From Actinomycetota bacterium (GTDB taxonomy: Bacteria > Actinomycetota > Thermoleophilia > Miltoncostaeales > Miltoncostaeaceae), in the NCBI GenBank assembly GCA_963169235.1, contig CAUJCX010000006.1, forward strand, positions 1-64,000: a stretch of 64,000 nt of DNA. The letters run 5' to 3'. How positions within the stretch are numbered: the first letter of the stretch is position 1; each line of letters begins with the position of its first letter. The notes beneath the pieces were generated by a model that saw nothing but the letters and a program-made list of their open reading frames with translations, did no database searches and was not told the DNA's origin. Shown here piece by piece: positions 49,348 through 58,176 of the stretch. Made by a program: the position numbers and the translations under genes.

Positions 49348-50187
49348 GTGTCACACCCCCCGCCCCGCCGCTCCCGTGTCGCCCCTGCGGCGACGGCGCT
49401 GGGCGCCGTGGCGGTGTTCGCCGCCCTGTATCAGTGGCTCGTGCGCACCCCGTCCGGGCGCCGCTGGGACCTCAACCCGCTGCTGGTGCTGGCGCCCGAC
49501 GACCTCGTGCGCGACGCGCGCACGGTGTGCGGACCGACGCTCTACGCGCTCATCGGCGTGCTCGCCGCCGTGGTGGCCGCGCGTGCGTGGCGTCGCCGCG
49601 ACGTGCGCACCCCCGTCGCCGTGGCCGCGGCCACGGGCCTGGCGCTGGCGGTGGCCGAGGCCGCCAAGGCGGTGCTGGCGCGACCCTCGGGCCCGTGGGT
49701 GCACGAGGCCGCCACGTTCCCCAGCGGGCACGCGGCCGTGCTGTCGTGCGTGGCGCTGGGCGCGGCGCTGTCGGCCCCCGCGCGCACGCGGGCCGTCTGG
49801 GCCGGCGTCGCGGTGGCCGCCATGGCGGCGGGGCCGGCCCTGCTGATGGCGGGGGCCTGGCACCGGGCGAGCGACACGGCGGGCTCCGCGGCGCTGGCGC
49901 TCGCCGCGATCGCGGTGTGCTCCCCCATGCTCCCGGCCTCGGTGCGGGAGCGGCGCGGCCGCACGCGCCCCGTGCTGGGCCCGGCGGCGGTCGCCGCCGC
50001 CACGGCAGTCGTGGTGGTGGCCGTCGCCCTGGTGACCGCCCGCCTCACCGCCGACCTGGGCGCGATGACCGGAGCCGGGGCCGGGCCGACGGCGTGGGCG
50101 GCGCGCGGCGTGATGACCACGGCGACGGTGGCCGCGCTGGCGGTGGCGGTGGCCTGCCGGCTGCTACCGCCCCCGCGGGACGCGTAG
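49348..50187 (+). CDS. PAP2-family membrane phosphatase
   Basis: A 279-residue integral membrane protein with six or more helices. Motif 1 is KAVLARP, motif 2 FPSGHAAVLSC (catalytic His) and motif 3 HRASDTAG, where the expected S-R-x5-H-x3-D is shortened. This matches the type-2 phosphatidic acid phosphatase superfamily that dephosphorylates lipid phosphates. The substrate is unknown. The N terminus (VSHPPPRRSRVAPAATALG) fits a leaderless GTG start. Its last 24 bases overlap the 3' end of the convergent phosphoesterase gene. Confidence 0.8.
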   Translation: MSHPPPRRSRVAPAATALGAVAVFAALYQWLVRTPSGRRWDLNPLLVLAPDDLVRDARTVCGPTLYALIGVLAAVVAARAWRRRDVRTPVAVAAATGLALAVAEAAKAVLARPSGPWVHEAATFPSGHAAVLSCVALGAALSAPARTRAVWAGVAVAAMAAGPALLMAGAWHRASDTAGSAALALAAIAVCSPMLPASVRERRGRTRPVLGPAAVAAATAVVVVAVALVTARLTADLGAMTGAGAGPTAWAARGVMTTATVAALAVAVACRLLPPPRDA

Positions 50188-50811
50188 CGGCCCCTCCACC
50201 GGCACCCGCCGCGCCGTGAGGCGGCCACCGGAGATCTCGAGGATGCCCACCGCCGGCTCGGCGGCCTCGGGGGGCAACGCAGCCCGGAAGCGACGGTACA
50301 GGCGCGCCCGCCGGGCCGACATGCGCTCCAGGCCGTCGCGCTCGGCGGTGAACACCGCGCCCGGCGAGAACGCCAGCGTGCTGCCGATCCACGTGTGGAC
50401 GGGCATGTGCCAGTGGCCGAACACCACGCAGTCGGCCGCGGGGAAGCGCCGGGCCATGGTGCGGGCGAGGCCCAGCGTCACCGCACGGCCGGACACCATG
50501 GTGAGGAGCGCCGAGCCCGCCTCCAGGGGGAACTCCCGGATGCCGTGCGTGAGGCCGATGGTGAGTCCCCCCACGCGCACCCGCATGGCCTTCGGCAGGT
50601 CGTACCCGAGGTCCTCGTCGTGGTTGCCCTGCACGGCCACCACCGGGGCCACCCGGCGCAGTTCGTCCAGCACCCACGGCGCGCACACGTCACCCGCGTG
50701 CAGGATCAGGTCCACGTCGCCCAGGGCCGGGATCACGCCCGGCGGCAGGGCGGGCAGGATGTCGCCCACGTGCGTGTCGGCCACCACGCCGACCCGGATG
50801 GGCCTCCCCAC
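50164..50811 (-). CDS. YfcE/MJ0936-type metallophosphoesterase
   Basis: A 215-residue calcineurin-like phosphoesterase. It has VVADTHVGDI (metal-binding D-x-H), LILHAGDV, VVAVQGNHD, THGIREF and CVVFGHWHMPV, in the order and spacing of YfcE. The GTG at 50811 gives VGRPIRVGVVAD; family alignment would begin near IRVGV, so a later GTG is possible. It is 8 bases after fabI in the same direction and overlaps the PAP2 gene tail-to-tail by 24 bases. Substrate unknown, probably a small phosphodiester. Confidence 0.83.
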   Translation of the reverse strand: MGRPIRVGVVADTHVGDILPALPPGVIPALGDVDLILHAGDVCAPWVLDELRRVAPVVAVQGNHDEDLGYDLPKAMRVRVGGLTIGLTHGIREFPLEAGSALLTMVSGRAVTLGLARTMARRFPAADCVVFGHWHMPVHTWIGSTLAFSPGAVFTAERDGLERMSARRARLYRRFRAALPPEAAEPAVGILEISGGRLTARRVPVEGPLRVPRGR

Positions 50812-50819
50812 GCGGGGCC

Positions 50820-51599
50820 CTACAGCCCCATCGCGTGGAAGCCCGCGTCCACGAACATCGCCTCGCCGGTGACGGCCGACGACAGGTCGGAGGCGAGGAA
50901 CAGGCCCGCGGCGCCCACCTCGTCGGTGGTGATCTCGCGCCGCAGCGGCGTGCGGGCCGCGATGGCGTCGGCCATGTCGCTGAACCCGGGGATGCCGCGC
51001 GCGGCCAGCGTGCGCACCGGACCCGCCGAGATGGCGTTGACGCGGATGCCGGCCTCGCCGAGGTCCCAGGCCAGGTAGCGCACGACGCTCTCGAGCGCCG
51101 ACTTCGACACGCCCATCATGGTGTACCCGGGCATCGCCCGGTCGGCGGCGATGTACGACAGCGTCATGATGGAGCCGCCGCCCGCCTCCCGCATGTGCGG
51201 CTCGACGCGGCCGGCCAGGGCCACCAGCGAGTACGCCGAGATGTCCATCGACAGCAGGAACCCGTCGCGGCTGACGTCCACCAGGCGCCCCGACAGGTCT
51301 TCCTGCCGCGCGAACGCCACCGCGTGCACCAGGATGTCGATACCGCCGAGCCCCGCGGCCACCTCGGCCATCGACGCGTCCATCTGCGCGTCGTCCTGCA
51401 CGTCCAGCGGCACGACCGGGCCGGGGGAGGCAAGCGTCTCGGACAGCTTGCGCACGTCCTTCTCGACGCGCTCGTTCTGGTACGTGAGGGCGATCGACGC
51501 GCCGTTCTCGTCGAGGGCCCTGGCGATCGACCACGCGATGCTGCGCTTGTTGGCCACGCCCACGATCAGCGCCCGCTTGCCCTCCACCAGCTTGGCCAT
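50820..51599 (-). CDS. fabI: enoyl-[acyl-carrier-protein] reductase (NADH)
   Basis: Last reduction of each fatty-acid elongation cycle. The 259-residue product has the FabI cofactor segment ALIVGVANKRSIAWSIARAL. VPLDVQDD, DILVHAVAFARQEDLSGRLVD and the active site YTMMGVSKSALESVVRYLAWDLG, with the Tyr-x6-Lys spacing of FabI, follow. The C terminus is TGEAMFVDAGFHAMGL. ATG 51599 has AAGGAG upstream and a leader from a TAGCGT box near 51640. It is the expected triclosan/isoniazid-class target type. Confidence 0.96.
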   Translation of the reverse strand: MAKLVEGKRALIVGVANKRSIAWSIARALDENGASIALTYQNERVEKDVRKLSETLASPGPVVPLDVQDDAQMDASMAEVAAGLGGIDILVHAVAFARQEDLSGRLVDVSRDGFLLSMDISAYSLVALAGRVEPHMREAGGGSIMTLSYIAADRAMPGYTMMGVSKSALESVVRYLAWDLGEAGIRVNAISAGPVRTLAARGIPGFSDMADAIAARTPLRREITTDEVGAAGLFLASDLSSAVTGEAMFVDAGFHAMGL

Positions 51600-51688
51600 C
51601 CGCCCGGCTCCTTCGCGTGGGAAACGTCGGCGCTGACGCTACCAGCAGGCGGGACGCATCCGCGACGCCCCGGACGCGGCCACCCGGG

Positions 51689-51694
51689 TACGCT
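51689..51694 (+). promoter_or_regulatory. TACGCT -10 box, leaderless layout for the lipase-like gene
   Basis: TACGCT ends 6 bases before ATG 51701. Confidence 0.5.
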
Positions 51695-51700
51695 GGCGCG

Positions 51701-52567
51701 ATGGCCCCGACGCACCCCGACCCCGGCGACGCCGCGCCGACCACGCGCAGCCTCACGCTGCCCACCGGTGAGCATGTCGACGTGTGGACCCCCGCCGGTG
51801 ACGTGCGCGGCGTCGCGCTGGTGCAGCACGGGCTGGCCGAGCACGCCGGCCGCTACGTCACCGAGCACGGGGCGATCATCCCGCGCCTGGTGGAGCGGGG
51901 GTTCGAGGCGTGGGCGATGGAGCTGGTGGGGCACGGGCGCTCGCCGGGAGCCCGGGGGGTGGTGAACCTGCCCGCGGCGGTGGCGGCCCACGTGGCGCTG
52001 CGGCACCAGGCCCGCCGCCCCGGCGTGCCGCTGGTCGTCATCGGCCACTCCCTCGGCGGCCTCGTCACCGCCGGCAGCGTCGCCACCGACCCGACCGGCG
52101 TCGACCGCGCCGTGGTGCTGTCGCCCGCCCTCGTCGCCGCGACGCCGGCCCCCCTGCGGTGGGCGGCACGCGCGGGTGGGGTCGTCGTCCCGGGCGTGCC
52201 GGTGCGGCGCGTGGCGCGCGGGGCGGACGAGCTCACGCGGGACGCCGCCGTCGGCGTACGCGCGGCGGAGGATCCCCTGATGGCCCCGGGGCGCCTGCGC
52301 CTGCGCACGGGCGCGGGCATCCTGGAGGTGTCGCATCGCGTGTTCCGGCGCGCGCGGTCGTGGTCGACCCCCACGCTGGTGATGCACGGCACCGACGACC
52401 ACGTCACCGACCCGCGCCAGAGCGCCCGGCTGGTGGCGCTGATGCCGCCGAAGGTCGGCACGCTGGTGCGGGTGGAGGGCGGAGTGCACGAGCTGCTGCA
52501 CGACACGGACGGCCCGGCGACGCTGGCGCGGGTGCTGGCGTTCGTCGATGCGGCGGTCGAGGCCTGA
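51701..52567 (+). CDS. monoacylglycerol lipase-like alpha/beta hydrolase
   Basis: A 288-residue serine hydrolase. It has VALVQHGLAEHAGRY (HG oxyanion region, typical of monoacylglycerol lipases) and MELVGHGRSPGARG. The nucleophile elbow is VIGHSLGGLV, a catalytic Asp lies in VMHGTDDHVTDP and the His in VEGGVHELLHD. A lid region lies at about 140-220. Lysophospholipase or monoglyceride lipase activity is likely. The ATG is preceded only by the -10 box. The CopCD gene follows after 65 bases. Confidence 0.9.
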   Translation: MAPTHPDPGDAAPTTRSLTLPTGEHVDVWTPAGDVRGVALVQHGLAEHAGRYVTEHGAIIPRLVERGFEAWAMELVGHGRSPGARGVVNLPAAVAAHVALRHQARRPGVPLVVIGHSLGGLVTAGSVATDPTGVDRAVVLSPALVAATPAPLRWAARAGGVVVPGVPVRRVARGADELTRDAAVGVRAAEDPLMAPGRLRLRTGAGILEVSHRVFRRARSWSTPTLVMHGTDDHVTDPRQSARLVALMPPKVGTLVRVEGGVHELLHDTDGPATLARVLAFVDAAVEA

Positions 52568-52632
52568 TGCCGCCTGCCCCCGGGGCCCATCGTCCTTGCG
52601 CCGGGCGCGACGCCGGAGAAGCATGGGGCACC

Positions 52633-54054
52633 GTGCGCCGCTTCCTCCTCCTCGCCCTCACGCTGGTGCTGGCCGCGCCGTCGCTGGCGCTCGGGCACGC
52701 GCAGCTCGTGCGCAGCTCGCCCGGCGACGCGTCGGCGGGCAACGCCTCCCCGGCGGAGGTGGTGATGGAGTTCACCGAGCCGGTGTCGCTCATCACGCCC
52801 CGCGAAGACGTCGAGGTGGTCGACGCGAAGGGGCAGAGCGTCGTCGCCAGCCCGGCATCGGTCGTGCGCGACGACGTGAAGGCCATCCAGGTTCCGTTGC
52901 AGCGCGACCTGCCGGACGGCACGTACACCGTGCGCTACCGCATCGTCAGCGCCGACTCGCACATCATCCCGGGCGTGCTGACGTTCGCCGTGGGGCCGGG
53001 CCCCGTCGGACCGCCCAACCTGGGCGGGACCACCAGCAGCGGGCCCAGCCTCACCGGGCCGTGGTCGGTGAGCGCCCGCTTCTTCGAGCTGATGGGCCTG
53101 GGCGGCCTCCTGGGCCTGACGCTGTGGCGCTGGCTGGTGTGGGCCCCCGCGTGGCGGGGCCGGTGGACGCGTGACCTGACCGACGAGCAGCGCCAGGAGG
53201 GCCTGGCCTGGGGGCGGGACGTCTACTGGATGGTGTTCGGCGCGCTGGCCGTCGGGTCGATGGTGGCCGAGGCGTACCTCCTGGTGGTGTACTCGGCGTC
53301 CGCCCTGGGCACCACGGTGTCGCAGGCGCTCACGAACGCCCAGGGCATCGGCGACGTGCTGGCCACGACGCGCCTGGGCACGCTGATGCAGCTGCGCGGG
53401 GCGCTGTTGTTCGGCCTGTTCGCGGTGGGGGCGTGGCAGTTCCTGGCCGAGTTCGGCAGCCAGGCCGCGCCGAAGGACGCCCGGCCCATGGGGCCGCGCG
53501 TGCCCGCGCTCGCCATGGGTGCCCTGCTGGTGCTGGTGCTCTACGGCATCGCCGCCCAGGGCCACGCGTCGCAGGCGCCGCTCGCGCCGCTGCAGATCAT
53601 CGCCGACCTCGTGCACATGGCGGGCGCCGCGCTGTGGGGGGCGGGCCTGGCCCTGACCGTGGTGGCACTGCGGCAGCTTCCCCGGCGCATGGCGTCGGGC
53701 GGCGACCAGGCCGCCACCGGCGTGCTGGCCCGGTTCTCGAACGTCGCCCTGTGGGCCGTGATGGTCATCGTGGCCACCGGGGTGGTGCGCGCCATCGGGC
53801 AGCTGAGTGCGTTCGAGCAGCTGTGGCAGACGACGTACGGCCAGGTGCTGATGCTGAAGGTCGCCCTGCTGGGCGCCGTCGGTCCGTTCGCGCTCTACAA
53901 CCGCCGGGTGGTGAACACGGTCGAGCGCATCGGCCACCCCCGCGTGGCGGGCCTGCGCCGGGTGCGCAGGGCGGCGCTGGCCGAGATCGTGGGGTCGGTG
54001 GCGCTGGTGGCCATCGCCGCGCTGCTGGTGGCCGAGGTGCCCGGCCGGCTGTGA
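52633..54054 (+). CDS. CopC-CopD fusion, copper resistance/uptake protein
   Basis: A 473-residue copper-handling protein. A signal peptide (RRFLLLALTLVLAAPSLALG) precedes the CopC domain (about 22-125). That domain starts HAQLVRSSP with an N-terminal His after cleavage and has the second copper-ligand region SADSHIIPGVLTF. Residues ~145-470 form the CopD membrane domain with about eight helices, including the His-rich HASQAPLAPLQIIADLVHMAG. The fusion is like YcnJ. It probably moves copper across the membrane; direction is not decided by sequence. GTG 52633 is the start; no clear ribosome site. Confidence 0.9.
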   Translation: MRRFLLLALTLVLAAPSLALGHAQLVRSSPGDASAGNASPAEVVMEFTEPVSLITPREDVEVVDAKGQSVVASPASVVRDDVKAIQVPLQRDLPDGTYTVRYRIVSADSHIIPGVLTFAVGPGPVGPPNLGGTTSSGPSLTGPWSVSARFFELMGLGGLLGLTLWRWLVWAPAWRGRWTRDLTDEQRQEGLAWGRDVYWMVFGALAVGSMVAEAYLLVVYSASALGTTVSQALTNAQGIGDVLATTRLGTLMQLRGALLFGLFAVGAWQFLAEFGSQAAPKDARPMGPRVPALAMGALLVLVLYGIAAQGHASQAPLAPLQIIADLVHMAGAALWGAGLALTVVALRQLPRRMASGGDQAATGVLARFSNVALWAVMVIVATGVVRAIGQLSAFEQLWQTTYGQVLMLKVALLGAVGPFALYNRRVVNTVERIGHPRVAGLRRVRRAALAEIVGSVALVAIAALLVAEVPGRL

Positions 54055-54240
54055 CCGATCGGCCCGCCGCCCCGGGCCGTCCGCGCACGGCGGCGGCTAT
54101 CCCCGTCGACTAGGGTCCGGCGTGGGGACCGGCCTGCGCGAGCTCGCGGTACGGCGTGCTCGGCCCCCGGCGGCACCGCCTGCGAGGCCGTGCCCGTCAC
54201 GCGTGGGCGCCAAGCCACAGATGAGGGGACACCACCTGAC

Positions 54241-55839
54241 ATGAGCACGATCAACGCTCCCGACGGAGTCGAGGTCATCGGCGCCGCGACCGACGCGGCG
54301 AAGGAGATCCTCACCCCCGAGGCCCTGGAGTTCGTCACCGCCCTGCAGCGGGCCCACAACGGCCGCCGCAAGGAGCTGCTCGCGGCGCGCACCGAGCGCG
54401 GCAAGCGCATCGCGGCCGGCGAGAAGCCCGACTTCCTGGCCGAGACCGCCGACGTGCGCGCCGGCGATTGGAAGGTGGCCCCCGTACCGGCCGACCTCCA
54501 GGACCGCCGTGTCGAGATCACGGGGCCCGTCGACCGCAAGATGATCATCAACGCGCTCAACTCGGGTGCGTACGTGTTCATGGCCGACTTCGAGGACTCC
54601 AACACCCCCACGTGGGACAACACCATGGAGGGGCAGGTCAACCTGCGCGACGCGGTGGCCCGCACCATCGAGTTCAGCCAGGCCGGCGGCAAGCACTACG
54701 CGCTGAAGGACAAGACCGCGACGCTGCTGGTGCGCCCCCGCGGGTGGCACCTCGACGAGAAGCACATCACCGTCGACGGCGAGCCCATGTCGGCGTCCAT
54801 CCTCGACTTCGGCCTGTACTTCTTCCACAACCACGCCGAGGCCAAGAAGCAGGGCACCGGCCCGTACTTCTACCTGCCGAAGCTCGAGAGCCACCTCGAG
54901 GCGCGCCTGTGGAACGACGTGTTCGTGCAGGCCCAGGACCTCCTGGGCGTGCCGCAGGGCACCATCAAGGGCACGGTGCTGATCGAGACGATCCTCGCCG
55001 CGTTCGAGATGGACGAGATCCTGTACGAGCTGCGCGACCACTCGTCGGGTCTCAACTGCGGCCGCTGGGACTACCTGTTCAGCTGTATCAAGAAGTTCGG
55101 TCCGTACCCGGACTTCATGCTGGCCGACCGCGGCCTGGTGACGATGACGACGCACTTCATGCGCTCGTACTCGCTGCTGTGCATCCAGACGTGCCACAAG
55201 CGCGGCATCCACGCGATGGGCGGCATGGCGGCCCAGATCCCGATCAAGGGTGACGAGGCGGCCAACCAGGCGGCCCTCGACAAGGTGTGCGCCGACAAGG
55301 AGCGCGAGGCCAACGACGGCCACGACGGCACGTGGGTGGCTCACCCGGGTCTGGTGGCCATCGCCCTCGACGCGTTCAACGCCGTGATGCCCGACGCGAA
55401 CCAGATCAACTCGGACAAGCAGAAGGACATCACGGTCACGCAGGACGACCTGCTGAAGTTCGAGCCCGAGGGCCCCATCACCGAGGCCGGTCTGCGGCAG
55501 AACATCAACGTCGGCATCCAGTACCTGGGTGCCTGGCTGGGTGGCACCGGCTGCGTGCCGCTGTTCAACCTGATGGAGGACGCCGCCACGGCCGAGATCT
55601 CCCGCGCCCAGGTGTGGCAGTGGGTGCACAGCGACAAGGGCGTGCTGGACGACGGCCGCGAGGTCGACATGGCCCTCGTCAACCAGATCGTGGCCGAGGA
55701 GATGGAGAAGATCCGTGCCGAGCGGGACAACGACCCGACCGGCGACTACCAGAAGGCGTCCGAGCTGTTCGTCGAGCTCGTCACGCCCAAGGAGTTCGAG
55801 GAGTTCCTCACCGTCCCCGCGTACGCGATGATCGACTGA
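54241..55839 (+). CDS. aceB: malate synthase A
   Basis: Condenses glyoxylate and acetyl-CoA to malate. It has 532 residues, the length of the A type. Conserved segments include FMADFEDSNTPTWDN, LLVRPRGWHLDEKH, PKLESHLEARLWND and GTVLIETILAAFEMDEI. NCGRWDYLFSCIKKF, MGGMAAQIPIKGD and DDGREVDMALVNQIVAEEM also match. The start is ATG 54241 behind GAGGGGAC, after a long leader from TAGGGT near 54111. No isocitrate lyase gene lies in the window, so its partner is elsewhere or the glyoxylate source differs. Confidence 0.96.
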   Translation: MSTINAPDGVEVIGAATDAAKEILTPEALEFVTALQRAHNGRRKELLAARTERGKRIAAGEKPDFLAETADVRAGDWKVAPVPADLQDRRVEITGPVDRKMIINALNSGAYVFMADFEDSNTPTWDNTMEGQVNLRDAVARTIEFSQAGGKHYALKDKTATLLVRPRGWHLDEKHITVDGEPMSASILDFGLYFFHNHAEAKKQGTGPYFYLPKLESHLEARLWNDVFVQAQDLLGVPQGTIKGTVLIETILAAFEMDEILYELRDHSSGLNCGRWDYLFSCIKKFGPYPDFMLADRGLVTMTTHFMRSYSLLCIQTCHKRGIHAMGGMAAQIPIKGDEAANQAALDKVCADKEREANDGHDGTWVAHPGLVAIALDAFNAVMPDANQINSDKQKDITVTQDDLLKFEPEGPITEAGLRQNINVGIQYLGAWLGGTGCVPLFNLMEDAATAEISRAQVWQWVHSDKGVLDDGREVDMALVNQIVAEEMEKIRAERDNDPTGDYQKASELFVELVTPKEFEEFLTVPAYAMID

Positions 55840-55885
55840 TGGACGGCCGGCGAGGACCCCACCCACGCACCACGGGGTCCTCGCC

Positions 55886-56377
55886 GTGCTGATCGGCCTT
55901 CTGCGCCACGGCATCGCCGAGGAACCGGGGCCCGCCACCGACTACCGCGACGCTCCGCGGCGGCTGACGCCCCGCGGCGTGGAGCGCATGGAGCGGGAGG
56001 CGCACGGCATGCGCCGTCTGGGCATCACGCCGGACGTGGTGCTGCACAGCCCGCTGGTGCGGTGCGTCCAGACGGCCCAGATCGTGGGCGGCGTGCTGGG
56101 CGTGCCACTGCGGCGGCTCGACAGCCTGGCCCCCGGCGCGCGCACCGACGCCGTGCTGGACGCCGTGGCCGAGTACCCCGACGCCGAGGTGCTGATGTTC
56201 TGCGGGCACCAGCCCGACATGTCGCTCATCACCGCCGAGCTCACCGGTGGCGCGATGGTCGACTACAAGAAGGGCAGCCTCGGCCTGGTGGAGGCCGACT
56301 CCCCCGGCCCGGGACGCGGGGTGCTGCGCGCGCTGTATCCCCCGCGCGTGCTGCGCGTGCTGGGCGACGAGGGGTAG
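55886..56377 (+). CDS. SixA-like phosphohistidine phosphatase
   Basis: A 163-residue histidine phosphatase of the SixA group. It starts MLIGLLRHGIAEEPGP with the LRHG catalytic motif, has VLHSPLVRCVQTAQI and the second His in LMFCGHQPDMSLIT. A KKGSLGLVE segment near the end is typical of SixA. The target phosphoprotein is unknown. The GTG start lies 46 bases after the malate synthase stop with no separate promoter evident, so they may share a transcript. Confidence 0.85.
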   Translation: MLIGLLRHGIAEEPGPATDYRDAPRRLTPRGVERMEREAHGMRRLGITPDVVLHSPLVRCVQTAQIVGGVLGVPLRRLDSLAPGARTDAVLDAVAEYPDAEVLMFCGHQPDMSLITAELTGGAMVDYKKGSLGLVEADSPGPGRGVLRALYPPRVLRVLGDEG

Positions 56378-56479
56378 TCGGAGGGCGGTCCGGTACATTC
56401 GCCGCACCGCGTCCCGACTGTCTTTGAGGTTCCCCGTGACCGCACGCCCCTCCCGCACGCCGCTCGCGTCCCCCCGCCG

Positions 56480-56872
56480 ATGATCGCCGCGCTGGGAGCC
56501 ATCCTGGTGGCCGTCGTGCTGGCCGTGGCCGGTGTGCTGTGGGGCCTCGCGCGCCTGGGCCGCAGCGCGCTGGGGCTGGTGGAGAGCGGCATCACCAGCC
56601 GGCTCGGCCCCCGCATGGGGCAGGTGGGCGCCATGGGCGTGGGCTGGGGCATCGGCCGCTTCGCCGAGCGTTTCCTGACGCCCATCGTGGTGTGGGCCGT
56701 CATCCTGGCGGTCGCCGCCGCGGTGGTCGCGGCCCTCACGTGGGAGATGCCTCAGACCGCCATCGGCATCGGCGTCGGGCTGGTGGCCGCGGTGGGTGTC
56801 GCGCGCGGGCTCCCCCGCCTGGTGGAGCGCATGATCAAGCGGCGCCTGGCCAAGGGCATGCTGCACCGCTGA
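56480..56872 (+). CDS. small membrane protein of unknown function
   Basis: A 130-residue protein with a first helix at about 2-24, a Gly-rich amphipathic stretch (GPRMGQVGAMGVGWGIGRFA) and two more helices at about 68-88 and 92-110. It ends in a basic tail (PRLVERMIKRRLAKGMLHR). No conserved domain is recognised. It precedes an EamA-type transporter by 53 bases in the same direction. TACATT near 56393 may be a -10 for a leadered message. Confidence 0.65.
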   Translation: MIAALGAILVAVVLAVAGVLWGLARLGRSALGLVESGITSRLGPRMGQVGAMGVGWGIGRFAERFLTPIVVWAVILAVAAAVVAALTWEMPQTAIGIGVGLVAAVGVARGLPRLVERMIKRRLAKGMLHR

Positions 56873-56925
56873 CCACGCCCGCGCCCACCGCGACCGCGCC
56901 GGGCTCCACGGGGGCGGGCGCCACG

Positions 56926-57813
56926 ATGGCCGCCGCGGCCCAGGTACTGGTGGGCTCGTCGTTCGCCGCCCTGCTGGTGCTCGACCGCTACCCGTTCGCG
57001 CCGGGACAGGCGGCGCGCTACACCGTCGCGGCGCTGCTGATGGCGCTGGTGGCCCGCCGCCTGCCGCGGCTGCCCACGTGGCGGGACGCGGCGCTGCTCA
57101 CCGGGGTGGCGTTCTCGGGGCTGGTGGCGTTCAACCTGCTGTCGCTGCACGGGTCCATCCACAGCGACCCGGCGTCCGTGGGCGTCGTGGTGGGATGCGT
57201 GCCCATCGTGCTGGCGCTGGCGGGGCCGCTGGCCCGCGGCGAGCGCCCCCGCGCCGGGCTCATCGCCGCCGGCGTCGTGGTGGCGGCGGGCGCCGCGATG
57301 GTGCAGGCGGGCGGCGCCCACCCCACCGTCCTGGGCGTGGTGCTGGCGCTGGGGGCGATGGCGTGCGAGGCCGCGTTCACGCTGCTGGCCGTACCGGTGC
57401 TGCCGCGCCTGGGGGCGTTGGGCGTGTCGCTGTGGACGTGCGTGTTCGGCGCCGCCATGTTCTGGGCGTGGGCGCTGGTCACGGGCGGCCCGTGGCGGAC
57501 GCCGTCCGCCGACGAGGTGCTGTCGCTGACGTGGCTGACGCTGGCCGTGACGTTCACGGCGTTCCTGGCGTGGTACGCGGGCGTGCGCCGCATCGGCGCG
57601 GACCGCGCGGGCCTCTTCTGCGGCCTCGTACCGGTCAGTGCCGCGGCGACGGCCGCCGTGCTGGGCACGCTGCACGCCACCCCGTTGCGCATGGCCGGCG
57701 TGGTGGCCGTGGGCGTGGGCGTCACCGCGGGCATGCTGGCGGGGCGCCGCCGCGATACGCGCGTCGCCGCCGTCGCCACCGGGGTGACGCCACCGCCCGG
57801 CGACGCCGTCTGA
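56926..57813 (+). CDS. EamA/DMT-family transporter
   Basis: A 295-residue membrane protein with ten predicted helices in two EamA halves. It begins MAAAAQVLVGSSFAALLVLD. GVAFSGLVAFNLLSLHGSIH is typical of the end of helix 3/4. The second half starts LGVVLALGAMACEAAFTLLA and includes LAWYAGVRRIGADRAGLFCG, the usual EamA signature. It exports or imports a small metabolite; the substrate is unknown. ATG 56926 is the first convincing start, although the frame runs upstream. Confidence 0.88.
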   Translation: MAAAAQVLVGSSFAALLVLDRYPFAPGQAARYTVAALLMALVARRLPRLPTWRDAALLTGVAFSGLVAFNLLSLHGSIHSDPASVGVVVGCVPIVLALAGPLARGERPRAGLIAAGVVVAAGAAMVQAGGAHPTVLGVVLALGAMACEAAFTLLAVPVLPRLGALGVSLWTCVFGAAMFWAWALVTGGPWRTPSADEVLSLTWLTLAVTFTAFLAWYAGVRRIGADRAGLFCGLVPVSAAATAAVLGTLHATPLRMAGVVAVGVGVTAGMLAGRRRDTRVAAVATGVTPPPGDAV

Positions 57814-57831
57814 CGGCGTCCGCCCCGGTGG

Positions 57832-58176
57832 TCAGGCGGGGTCTGGGGAGCCGCCGCGTTGCAGCCGCACCGCCACCGGGCCGCGGGACGTCGCCGGTCC
57901 CGACGCACCGCACCCGGCCTCGCCGCCGGCGGTACCGGACGGGCACGCGCCGCACCCCGATGTGGGGCATCCGGACCCCAAGGGCTCCATCGCCACGTGG
58001 CCCAGACGCACCAGGTGATCGAGCGCCGTGTCGACCACCTCGGGATCGAGGCCGGTGGCGTCCGCCAGTGCGGCGCGGCTGTGTGCGCCCGCCTCGAGCG
58101 CGGCCACGACCCGGCTGAGCGGCCCTGGGGACGAGGCGTTGGCGAGCCCCAGTGCGTCGGCACGGCGGTCGCTCAC
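57832..58176 (-). CDS. FeoC-like winged-helix protein with Cys cluster
   Basis: A 114-residue protein at the end of the feo unit. Residues ~15-65 look like a small winged helix (SRVVAALEAGAHSRAALADA, VDTALDHLVRLGHV). A cysteine cluster follows, with Cys70, Cys75, Cys78 and Cys89 (GCPTSGCGACPSG). This is the plan of FeoC, which has such cysteines for an iron-sulfur cluster and tunes FeoB. Its GTG overlaps the feoB TGA (GTGA). The C-terminal 25 residues are Gly/Ser-rich and not part of FeoC. Convergent with the EamA gene. Confidence 0.75.
   Translation of the reverse strand: MSDRRADALGLANASSPGPLSRVVAALEAGAHSRAALADATGLDPEVVDTALDHLVRLGHVAMEPLGSGCPTSGCGACPSGTAGGEAGCGASGPATSRGPVAVRLQRGGSPDPA

Noticed and set aside
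54055-54240. Riboswitch in the malate synthase leader
   Set aside because: No conserved core of the glycine, TPP, cobalamin or SAM classes could be recognised; only a -10 candidate and a ribosome site were seen.
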